6,428 nt of DNA, taken from contig JAILNL010000008.1 of the NCBI GenBank assembly GCA_024691625.1, positions 1 to 6,428 of the forward strand, written 5' to 3'. The stretch comes from Schwartzia sp. (in: firmicutes) (GTDB taxonomy: Bacteria > Bacillota > Negativicutes > Selenomonadales > Selenomonadaceae). The notes under the pieces were generated by a model. It saw only the letters and a program-made list of their open reading frames with translations, was not told the DNA's origin and searched no databases. Positions 1-6,264 of this stretch are shown piece by piece (the stretch's first letter is position 1; each line of letters begins with the position of its first letter). Made by a program: the position numbers and the translations under genes.

Positions 1-1671
1 CTGGCGGTTATAGCGCTTATTGCGCTTGCTGTGGTAGGCTATGGAGGGTATTCAACCTTCCAGGATGCCCAAAAGAAAATTGACGTTATGTACAATCAGC
101 GTCTGAAGAACGGCTACAATGCAGGTCAGATGAAGTATTACATGCGTGACATGCAGTCGCGTGCAGCTCTTTCCATGACGGCATCGACGCCTGAACGCTT
201 TGCTGACCTCAAAAAGGACATGGATGAGGTTGATAAGAAATACCTCGCAACCTGGGAGGACTATAAATCCCGTTTAGCTCCGGGCTCCAACATGGATTCC
301 ATTGAGGAAATGAGAACAGCATGGAACACCTTCTCGGGAGCTATGAGAGAGATTCATGCTCTGAGTGAGAAGGGCGATAAGGACGGCGCACAGGCGGTTT
401 ACTCAAAGAAGGGCTCTGAGGCTACATCTGCTCTCCGTAAGATTCTTGAAAACAAACAGGATACAGTAATGGCTAACTCGGAGAAGATGTACCAGGAAAA
501 TGTTGCTAAATCCGAGGCAGCTTCCCGCAACATGATTATCCAGTGCGTAATCGCGCTTGTTGTTCTTGTTTTCGCAAGCATCATGATTTCCCGTGAAATT
601 ACAAATCCTCTTGAGGAAATTATGGCTAACTGCAAGAAGCTCAGCGACGGCGATTTCCGTGATTCGGGAATGTCCGCAGAACGCAGGGACGAGTTCGGCG
701 ATATGGAGCAATCCTTTATCGCTATGCGCCAGAACCTAAATAAACTCATGAAGCAGATTCATTCCTCGTCTGACCAGATTGCCGCTTCCTCGGAAGAGCT
801 GACGGCAAGCTCCTCACAGTCCGCTCAGGCATCTGAGCAGTCGGCACAGGCCGTAACCCGTGCCGCAGGCGCTGTGGCTCAGCAGCAGGTCGGAATTGCT
901 TCCGGTACAGAGTCTATTCAGCAGGTATCTCAGGCTATTGAAAGCCTCAGACAGGAAGCACAGAAAATTGCGGACCAGTCCTCCGCTGCATTTGATAAAG
1001 CAACGGCAGGAAGCAATGCTATCATTTCCGCAGTTGACCAGATTAAGAGCGTTGAGAAGACGGTTGGCGAGTCGGCAGGTATTGTCGATAAGCTGGGTGA
1101 GCGTTCTCAGGAAATCGGTACTATCGTAGAGACTATTTCCGGTATCGCAGGTCAGACAAACCTCCTTGCACTCAACGCAGCTATTGAGGCTGCGCGTGCA
1201 GGTGAGCATGGCCGCGGCTTCGCGGTTGTCGCAGAGGAAGTAAGAAAGCTTGCTGAGCAGTCCCAGACTGCTGCACAGCAGATTGCAGAGCTCATCGGTT
1301 CTATCCAGAACGATACAACGAGCGCTGTTTCCTCCATGCGTGAAGGAACTAAAGCCGTGTCCGTCGGTGCACAGGCTGTCGAAGGTCTCCGTGCTACATT
1401 CGACGAGATTCGCGATAATGTTGATATGGTAACGGGCGAGGTATCCGAGATGAGCTCCTCCATTCAGGGAGTTGCTACTGATACGCAGAATATCTCCAAT
1501 CAGATTGCAGAGATTGACCAGCAGGGCACAAAAGTTTCCGACGAGATGCAGAATGTCTCGGCTATTGCCGAAGAGCAGTCTGCGTCTGCAGGAGAGATTG
1601 CTTCTGCCAGCGGTTCGCTTTCCGAGCTTGCTCAGGATTTGCAGAACTCCCTGCAGAGATTCCGCTTCTAA
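1..1671 (+). CDS. Methyl-accepting chemotaxis protein, 5'-truncated by the window edge
   Basis: This is a transmembrane chemoreceptor that senses a ligand outside the cell and controls the CheA kinase through CheW. The reading frame is open from base 1, so the true start lies upstream; 556 residues are visible. In window numbering, residues 1-11 are the end of a hydrophobic segment (TM1). Residues ~12-177 form a helical, mostly polar extracellular region of the four-helix-bundle (4HB_MCP) type. Residues ~178-197 are TM2, and ~198-250 a HAMP linker containing ITNPLEEI and DEFGDM. The rest is a long coiled-coil signalling domain. Its near-invariant hairpin tip begins at about residue 384 ([20 protein letters not shown]) and continues through [18 protein letters not shown]. 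The C-terminus ends in QRFRF with no obvious NWETF-type tether for CheR/CheB. The ligand cannot be read from the sequence. A strong terminator follows, so it is the last gene of its transcript. The family call is very secure. Confidence 0.97.
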   Translation: MAVIALIALAVVGYGGYSTFQDAQKKIDVMYNQRLKNGYNAGQMKYYMRDMQSRAALSMTASTPERFADLKKDMDEVDKKYLATWEDYKSRLAPGSNMDSIEEMRTAWNTFSGAMREIHALSEKGDKDGAQAVYSKKGSEATSALRKILENKQDTVMANSEKMYQENVAKSEAASRNMIIQCVIALVVLVFASIMISREITNPLEEIMANCKKLSDGDFRDSGMSAERRDEFGDMEQSFIAMRQNLNKLMKQIHSSSDQIAASSEELTASSSQSAQASEQSAQAVTRAAGAVAQQQVGIASGTESIQQVSQAIESLRQEAQKIADQSSAAFDKATAGSNAIISAVDQIKSVEKTVGESAGIVDKLGERSQEIGTIVETISGIAGQTNLLALNAAIEAARAGEHGRGFAVVAEEVRKLAEQSQTAAQQIAELIGSIQNDTTSAVSSMREGTKAVSVGAQAVEGLRATFDEIRDNVDMVTGEVSEMSSSIQGVATDTQNISNQIAEIDQQGTKVSDEMQNVSAIAEEQSASAGEIASASGSLSELAQDLQNSLQRFRF

Positions 1672-1684
1672 ATCAATATACAAT

Positions 1685-1720
1685 ATCCCCGGTTCTTTCG
1701 AGAGCCGGGGATTTTTGTTT
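1685..1720 (+). terminator. Intrinsic terminator of the chemoreceptor gene
   Basis: A 12-bp stem (1685-1696 pairing with 1701-1712, one G-U pair) is closed by a TTCG tetraloop and followed by TTTTGTTT. It begins 14 bases after the chemoreceptor stop codon. This is a textbook Rho-independent terminator and separates the receptor from the next gene. Confidence 0.93.
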
Positions 1721-1788
1721 GCATATACAATAAATCTTCTTTCATTGCAGGAGAATTAAAGCATCATGGCGAATAATTGAAGATACGA

Positions 1789-1796
1789 GGGAGGTG
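1789..1796 (+). promoter_or_regulatory. Ribosome binding site that decides a TTG start
   Basis: GGGAGGTG at 1789-1796 is a strong Shine-Dalgarno match. Its GGAGG core ends 8 bases before TTG 1803. The alternative start GTG 1794 overlaps this core and so could not use it. This favours TTG 1803 as the start of the glycosyltransferase. Confidence 0.75.
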
Positions 1797-1802
1797 TGGC
1801 TT

Positions 1803-3512
1803 TTGACGATTAAGCAGGAAGAAAAAGAAGATTGGCTCAATAAAGCGAACGATTTCTTTTTGGAGGGCGATTTCAAAGCCATGCGCGCCTGTGCCCGTGA
1901 GATTCTGGCACATGATTTGGACGACCTTGACGCGCTGGCGCTTTTGGCGCAGGCTTCCTATTATCTGGGAGAAGAAGACGCGGCCGAGCGGATAGTGCAG
2001 AGAGTGTCTTCATCAGACCCGTATAACTGGCGTATTCTGTTGACAGCGGCAGAGCTTGCCGTGGGGAACTTTGAGCTGCGTGCAGCCATTCCGCTGCTGC
2101 AGCGTCTGTGGCGGCTTGGCGAGGTCGCGGAGGGGGATATTCCCCAATATAAGCTTACTCTGCTGGAACGGGCAGGACGCCTTTTGACAGATACATGCTA
2201 TCTTCTCGGCAGAGCTAAAGAGGCTGCGGAGGTATGCATGGATGTCAGCGCTCTGGTGAAGGACCCCGCAGGCAAGGCAGACCTTTACAGCAAGGCGTTG
2301 TTTCTGACAAATTATCAGACACAGGATAAGCACCACCTGGCATTGAGAGAGGGATACAACGCTTTCTTCGGAATAAGGGTTAAATTTCCTCATACACGGC
2401 CGGAAGGAGTGCCGGACAGAAAGCTGCGCATCGGATATCTCTCTCCGGATTTCAGGGAACATGCCGTAGCGAATTTTTTGACTCCATTCCTGCGTGATTA
2501 TTCGAAGCTGGATTTCTCGGTGTTCTGCTATACTATAGGCAACAAGGATCATGTATCAAAGCGTTTCCGCCGTTATGCTGCCGCGTGGCGTGATGTTACG
2601 GGGCTGACTCCGAAGGAAACCGCACAGAAAATCTATCAGGACAGAATTGATATTCTTGTGGATTTTTCGGGGCATTCCCAGGGGTCCTGTCTCCCTGTGC
2701 TCACATATCGTCCGGCTCCTATACAGATGATTGCAATCGGGGATATAAACACAAGCGGACTTCATGAAGCTGATTATTTTCTTTCCGATTATATATGTCA
2801 GCCTCCCGATGAGGGGACAGTCGGTTTTACTGAGAAGATTGCGCGGGTTCCGTACTGCCATCTCTGCTATTCACCGGAAATAGTGCATGAGCTTCCTCCG
2901 CCTGCAGAGGAACCGCCTGCAAAACGGAACGGGTATGTGACCTTCGGCAGCTTTAATAATTTTGCAAAGGTCAGCCGTGAGACGCTGCTTCTTTGGAGAG
3001 GTGTTCTCGAGGCTGTGCCGGATTCGCGGCTCATAATAAAAGGAAAGATTGCAAGCATTCCCGATGGGATAGAGGAGGCCAAAAGTCGTCTGAGGGATAT
3101 AGGTATCAATCCCGGGAGAGTGGATTTCCGTCCGTACAGTCCGGATTATCTGGAGCAGTACAGAGATGTAGATATTGCACTTGATACAACACCCTACAAC
3201 GGCGGACTGACTACCTGCGAGGCACTTATAATGGGAGTGCCTGTTATAACGAGGAAGGGAAATACCCACGGCTCACGTTACGGGGCGACGATTCTTGAGA
3301 ATGCAGGGCTTCCTGAGCTGGTGGCGAAAAACGATGGGGATTATGTCCGCAAAGCGGTGCAGATAGCCAATTCCATGGAGATTTTGGAGAAGTTCCATTC
3401 GGGCTTGAGAAACGTTGTGAAAAAGTCACGTCTTATGGACGGAATTCCCTATATGAAGGATATAGAGGACCTTTATCGTCATCTCTGGAAAGACTATTGC
3501 ACTTTTTCGTAA
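1803..3512 (+). CDS. TPR-containing GT41-family (O-GlcNAc transferase/SPINDLY-like) glycosyltransferase
   Basis: The protein has 569 residues from TTG 1803, the start best placed for the GGAGG site; the frame also opens at GTG 1794. No signal peptide or membrane segment is seen, so it is probably cytoplasmic. Residues 1 to ~180 are helical and TPR-like (WLNKANDFFLEGDFKAMRAC, then paired helices). From ~206 comes a GT41 catalytic domain beginning RKLRIGYLSPDFREH. Residues matching known OGT positions are H220 (DFREH), H291 (FSGHSQG), RPAPIQ at 303-308, K389 (SFNNFAKVS) and the PYNGGLTTCEAL loop at 464-475, followed by GVPVITRKGNTHGSRYGA. Family members transfer a sugar, usually GlcNAc from UDP-GlcNAc, to Ser/Thr of proteins. 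The target here is unknown. Its place between a chemoreceptor and a YjfB motility gene makes a flagellar or surface protein plausible, but that is inference. No terminator follows it, so readthrough into the next gene is likely. Confidence 0.88.
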   Translation: MTIKQEEKEDWLNKANDFFLEGDFKAMRACAREILAHDLDDLDALALLAQASYYLGEEDAAERIVQRVSSSDPYNWRILLTAAELAVGNFELRAAIPLLQRLWRLGEVAEGDIPQYKLTLLERAGRLLTDTCYLLGRAKEAAEVCMDVSALVKDPAGKADLYSKALFLTNYQTQDKHHLALREGYNAFFGIRVKFPHTRPEGVPDRKLRIGYLSPDFREHAVANFLTPFLRDYSKLDFSVFCYTIGNKDHVSKRFRRYAAAWRDVTGLTPKETAQKIYQDRIDILVDFSGHSQGSCLPVLTYRPAPIQMIAIGDINTSGLHEADYFLSDYICQPPDEGTVGFTEKIARVPYCHLCYSPEIVHELPPPAEEPPAKRNGYVTFGSFNNFAKVSRETLLLWRGVLEAVPDSRLIIKGKIASIPDGIEEAKSRLRDIGINPGRVDFRPYSPDYLEQYRDVDIALDTTPYNGGLTTCEALIMGVPVITRKGNTHGSRYGATILENAGLPELVAKNDGDYVRKAVQIANSMEILEKFHSGLRNVVKKSRLMDGIPYMKDIEDLYRHLWKDYCTFS

Positions 3513-3525
3513 ATTCACATATAAT
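3497..3525 (+). promoter_or_regulatory. Predicted sigma-A-type promoter for the yjfB-like gene
   Basis: TATAAT at 3520-3525 is a perfect -10 box. It lies exactly 17 bases after TTGCAC at 3497-3502, a partial -35 match (TTG conserved). The -35 box and most of the spacer lie in the last codons of the glycosyltransferase gene. Transcription would start near 3532, about 20 bases before the AAGGAG site of the next gene. Confidence 0.6.
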
Positions 3526-3565
3526 GAGATTTGATATTATTGGTTCAGGAAAGGAGATGGGTTTT

Positions 3566-3754
3566 GTGGACTTGGATATGAGTATAGCTGCTGTCAGTGT
3601 AGGGATGCATCAGGCTCAGGTACAGCAGTCTCTCGGAGTTGCTGTCCTCAAAGAAGCGATGGAATCCTCCGAGCAGGGTGTTGAAGCCATGTTGTCCGAT
3701 ATTACAGAAAGCCTTGATCCTAATCTTGGAACGATGATAGATGTGTTTGCCTAA
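3566..3754 (+). CDS. YjfB-family putative motility protein, 62 residues
   Basis: This small protein begins at GTG 3566 as MDLDMSIAAVSVGMHQAQVQ. AAGGAG at 3551-3556 sits 9 bases ahead of GTG, while the next ATG (3578) would be 21 bases away. The frame is open further upstream, but that part overlaps the promoter and the preceding gene. The sequence matches the YjfB pattern: an N-terminal D-IAA-S---QAQ-Q helix, a middle helix (AVLKEAMESSEQG), and a C-terminal DPNLGTMIDV, equivalent to the family's NP-LG--IDV end. The family is annotated only as putative motility protein, and its biochemical role is unknown to me. It has no signal peptide and no cysteine. It lies 53 bases after the glycosyltransferase stop and 42 bases before the zinc-ribbon gene, with no terminator between them, so it is probably co-transcribed with the latter. 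Confidence 0.85.
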   Translation: MDLDMSIAAVSVGMHQAQVQQSLGVAVLKEAMESSEQGVEAMLSDITESLDPNLGTMIDVFA

Positions 3755-3796
3755 AGAGGCAACGGACCGTTCTACACAATGTGAGGGGATTAATTC

Positions 3797-4087
3797 ATGG
3801 CTTTCGAAGACAAAACGTTAACGTGCAAGGACTGCGGTAAGGAGTTCATCTTCAGCGCAGGCGAACAGGAATTTTACGTGGAAAAAGGCTTTGAGAATGA
3901 GCCGGTCCGCTGCCGTGACTGCCGCGACAAACGTCGCCGCACCCGTGAGGGCGGAGATCAGCCGCAGCGTCAGATGTTCACCGTTGTCTGTGCTGACTGC
4001 GGACGCGAGACACAGGTTCCGTTCGAGCCTAAGGATGACCGCCCGGTTTTCTGTCGGGACTGCTTCAATAAACGCAGAGGGCACTGA
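3797..4087 (+). CDS. Zinc-ribbon protein with two CxxC modules
   Basis: This 96-residue protein starts at ATG 3797, 8 bases after GAGGGG (3783-3788). It has four CxxC pairs. C10/C13 and C39/C42 form a first module with a 25-residue spacer, of the 'probable zinc-ribbon' type (TLTCKDCGKEF...EPVRCRDCRDKRR). C65/C68 and C86/C89 form a second module with exactly 17 residues between the pairs, the CxxC-x17-CxxC pattern. Each module ends in a basic RDKRRR or NKRRGH stretch, and a hydrophilic linker (49-60) joins them. It probably binds two zinc ions. The basic tails would suit nucleic-acid contact, but that is inference, and the function of these widespread small proteins is not established. It appears to be last in the transcript begun at the yjfB-like gene, since a terminator follows 22 bases after the stop. 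Confidence 0.88.
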   Translation: MAFEDKTLTCKDCGKEFIFSAGEQEFYVEKGFENEPVRCRDCRDKRRRTREGGDQPQRQMFTVVCADCGRETQVPFEPKDDRPVFCRDCFNKRRGH

Positions 4088-4109
4088 CGATTATTTGATA
4101 CAGGCAATG

Positions 4110-4136
4110 AGGCCCGGTTTGTGCCGGGCTTTTCTT
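4110..4136 (+). terminator. Intrinsic terminator after the zinc-ribbon gene
   Basis: GCCCGG (4112-4117) pairs with CCGGGC (4124-4129) around a 6-base loop, extended by weaker A-T and G-U pairs. TTTTCTT follows. The stem is short but GC-rich. The U-tract is interrupted by a C, so some readthrough into the next gene is possible. Confidence 0.82.
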
Positions 4137-4182
4137 GTGCACGAGGGCTATCCTCGAATATCTTTTAGGAGAGTGGTTTGGT

Positions 4183-4974
4183 ATGAAGAAGATCATGCTG
4201 ATCTGCATGGCTGCTGTTTTGGCGCTGGCTGTACTTGCTGCAGGCTGCGGCGGCGATTCGGCAAAGAAAGACAGTGGGGCAAAACAGGGCTCGGAGAAGG
4301 TTCTGCGCATTGGTACAAACGCAGACTTTGCACCGTTTGAGTTCCAGGATGTAAGCGGCAAGGAGTACGAGGGCTTTGATATGGACCTTATCCGCGCTGT
4401 TGCAAAAGAGATGGGTTACAAGGCAGAAATCCAGAATGTTAACTTTGACGGTCTGATTCCGGCAATGGAGTCCGGCAACCTCGATGTCATCATCTCCGGT
4501 ATGACTATCAACGATGAGCGCAAGCAGAAGGTTAACTTCTCCGATCCGTATTACAAATCAGGTCTGACAATCATCGTTAAGAAGGACAACAAGGACATCA
4601 ACAAGTTCGCAGACCTCAAAGGCAAGAAGGTTGCTGTTCAGATTGGTACCACAAGCGCAAAAGAATGCCGCAAGATTGAGGGCGTTGAAATCAAAGAGTT
4701 CAACAGCTCCGCAGATACGTTCCTTGAACTCAAGGCAGGCGGCGTTGATGCTGTAGTTAACGACCGTCCGGTCAACGACTATTACATCAAAAAGAGCGGT
4801 GTCACGGACGTCCGTGCCCTTGATGACCTCCTGACCTCTGAGGAATACGGTATCGCAATGTCCAAGAAGGACCCTGAGATGCAGAAAAAAGTCAACGCAG
4901 CTCTCAAGAAACTCCATGAGAACGGCGAGTATGACAAAATCTTCGCTAAATGGTTCGGTACGACATCTAAATAA
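4183..4974 (+). CDS. Amino-acid ABC transporter substrate-binding lipoprotein (SBP_bac_3, GlnH-like)
   Basis: This 263-residue extracytoplasmic binding protein captures a polar amino acid and hands it to an ABC permease. The start is ATG 4183, 9 bases after AGGAGAG (4167-4173). A longer open frame runs back into the preceding terminator and is not credible as coding. Residues 1-21 are a lipoprotein signal peptide (MKKIMLICMAAVLALAVLAAG) with lipobox LAAGC, giving C22 as the lipidated residue. Lobe 1 opens with LRIGTNADFAPFEF and contains GMTINDERKQKVNFSDPYY; R113 corresponds to the carboxylate-binding Arg of E. coli GlnH. Lobe 2 carries DAVVNDRPVNDYY; D194 is the expected amino-group ligand. 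It ends normally with YDKIFAKWFG. These motifs fit glutamine or another polar amino acid; the exact substrate is uncertain. No permease or ATPase gene is adjacent, and a terminator follows directly, so its partners must be elsewhere. Its regular, C-ending codon choice resembles that of the chemoreceptor and suggests high expression. Confidence 0.95.
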   Translation: MKKIMLICMAAVLALAVLAAGCGGDSAKKDSGAKQGSEKVLRIGTNADFAPFEFQDVSGKEYEGFDMDLIRAVAKEMGYKAEIQNVNFDGLIPAMESGNLDVIISGMTINDERKQKVNFSDPYYKSGLTIIVKKDNKDINKFADLKGKKVAVQIGTTSAKECRKIEGVEIKEFNSSADTFLELKAGGVDAVVNDRPVNDYYIKKSGVTDVRALDDLLTSEEYGIAMSKKDPEMQKKVNAALKKLHENGEYDKIFAKWFGTTSK

Positions 4975-5008
4975 TTTAGGAACACACTGATCAGCGTTTC
5001 CTTAAAAC

Positions 5009-5048
5009 AAAATCCTGTCGGGATGAAAACCCGGCAGGATTTTTTGTT
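5009..5048 (+). terminator. Intrinsic terminator of the binding-protein gene
   Basis: A 14-bp stem (5009-5022 pairing with 5030-5043, one G-U pair) encloses a 7-base loop and is followed by a T-rich tail. The A-rich left flank against the T-rich tail could allow some function in the reverse direction, but no gene converges here. It lies 35 bases after the stop codon and isolates the binding-protein gene from aspA. Confidence 0.95.
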
Positions 5049-5115
5049 TGAATATAGAAATATATACGCAGAGAGAATTAAGCGGAAAATTATTACGACG
5101 AAAGGTTGTGGCGAA

Positions 5116-6264
5116 ATGCGCAAGGAGCATGATTTTCTCGGAGAAATGGATGTACCTGATGGGGTCTATTACGGAGTGCAGACGGTACGCGCAATGGAAA
5201 ACTTCCATATAACGGGAGAAGAGGTAGATAAGGAATTTATACAGGCCGTTGTAATGGTAAAAAAAGCGGCGGCACTCGCAAATATGGATACGGGGCGTAT
5301 GAAGCCCGAGATAGGAAATGCGCTGGTGGCTGCCGCGGATGAGATACTCAGCGGAGAGCTTCTTGACCAGTTCCCTGTTGACCCGATTCAGGGCGGCGCG
5401 GGAACGTCGGTGAACATGAATGTCAACGAAGTGCTGACCAACCGTGCCCTTGAGCTTACCGGGCATAAAAAAGGCGAGTATCAGTTCATTTCGCCTAACA
5501 ACCACGCAAATATGGCACAGTCCACCAACGATGTTTTTCCAACGGCAATTAAGGTTTGTATGCGTTACAAGGCGAAGAAGCTCATCGAAGCGCTGAAGCG
5601 CCTCGCAGTAGAGCTTGACAAAAAGGCTGTTGAGTTTAAGGACGTTGTAAAGATGGGACGTACACATCTGCAGGATGCTATTCCTATTACAGTCGGTCAG
5701 GAAATGGCGTCCTACGCTTCTGCTGTACGCCGCGGAATCCGCCGTATTCAGGGAGCATCAGCCAGCAACCTTCTCGTAATGAACATGGGCGGCACGGCAA
5801 TCGGTACGGGCCTTAACGCGGAGCCTGAATATATCGAGCGTGTACGCATACGTCTCAGTGAGGTAACGGGAGAGGAATACCACACGGCTGAAAACCTTAC
5901 AGATGCCACGAATAACACGGATTTGTTCGCGGATATGGCGGCAGCAACAAAGGTTACGGCGCTGGTACTCATCAAAATGGCAAACGATTTCCGCCTGATG
6001 GCATCAGGACCGTGCTGTGGTCTTGGTGAACTGAAGCTTCCCATGCGTCAGCCGGGTTCCTCCATCATGCCGGGCAAGGTGAATCCTGTCATTGCCGAGG
6101 TTCTTGACCAGGCGTGCTATCAGGTAATCGCCTGCGACCTTGCTGTTACCTTCGGCGTTGAGAACGGACAGTTTGAACTCAATGTAATGGAGCCTGTCAT
6201 TTCCTATAACATGTTCCTTTCAATGCGCTGCCTCACCAATGCCATTCAATACCTTTGTAGATAA
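5116..6264 (+). CDS. aspA: Aspartate ammonia-lyase, main part, ended early by a frameshift
   Basis: Aspartase converts L-aspartate to fumarate and ammonia as a cytoplasmic homotetramer. The start is ATG 5116 (MRKEHDFLGEMDVPDGVYYG), matching the usual family N-terminus. AAAGG (5101-5105) precedes it by 10 bases. The frame also extends to ATG 5023, but that codon is in the loop of the preceding terminator. Landmarks are GTSVNMNVNE from residue 96, STNDVFPTA from 136, the T183-H184 pair (GRTHLQDA), and the fumarase/aspartase signature GSSIMPGKVNPV from 314, which carries the catalytic serine loop. After Q378 the frame reads YLCR and stops, giving 382 residues against roughly 470 expected. The missing C-terminal sequence continues one base out of frame (see the next entry). 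It is either a real inactivating mutation or a one-base sequence error. AspA is favoured over fumarase on overall sequence style. Its product fumarate could feed fumarate respiration. Confidence 0.93.
   Translation: MRKEHDFLGEMDVPDGVYYGVQTVRAMENFHITGEEVDKEFIQAVVMVKKAAALANMDTGRMKPEIGNALVAAADEILSGELLDQFPVDPIQGGAGTSVNMNVNEVLTNRALELTGHKKGEYQFISPNNHANMAQSTNDVFPTAIKVCMRYKAKKLIEALKRLAVELDKKAVEFKDVVKMGRTHLQDAIPITVGQEMASYASAVRRGIRRIQGASASNLLVMNMGGTAIGTGLNAEPEYIERVRIRLSEVTGEEYHTAENLTDATNNTDLFADMAAATKVTALVLIKMANDFRLMASGPCCGLGELKLPMRQPGSSIMPGKVNPVIAEVLDQACYQVIACDLAVTFGVENGQFELNVMEPVISYNMFLSMRCLTNAIQYLCR

Noticed and set aside
814..1683. 289-codon open frame on the minus strand opposite the chemoreceptor
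   Set aside because: It lies wholly antisense to the highly conserved signalling domain, its product is Leu/Cys/Ser-rich with no recognisable domain, and it overlaps the terminator. It is a codon-bias shadow.
1721..1731. TACAAT (1726-1731) as a -10 box for the glycosyltransferase gene
   Set aside because: The matching -35 position falls in the GC-rich terminator stem and has no resemblance to TTGACA, and there is no properly placed extended -10.
3761..3771. Palindrome AACGGACCGTT between the yjfB-like and zinc-ribbon genes, considered as terminator or operator
   Set aside because: The arms are separated by one base, so no hairpin loop can form, and no T-tract follows. A single short palindrome is weak evidence for an operator.
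5041..5115. AT-rich leader of aspA, searched for a promoter (TATATA at 5061-5066)
   Set aside because: No -35 box lies at an acceptable distance, because the upstream position falls in the terminator T-tract. aspA probably has a promoter here, but I cannot place it.
5002..5667. 221-codon open frame on the minus strand across the aspA 5' region
   Set aside because: It is antisense to clearly conserved aspartase sequence, runs through the terminator, and its translation resembles no protein family.
6253..6264. Programmed +1 frameshift site like prfB in aspA
   Set aside because: CTT-T is present, but the A-site codon is not a stop, no upstream Shine-Dalgarno-like stimulator is seen, and aspartases are not known to me to use recoding. 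Mutation or sequence error is simpler.
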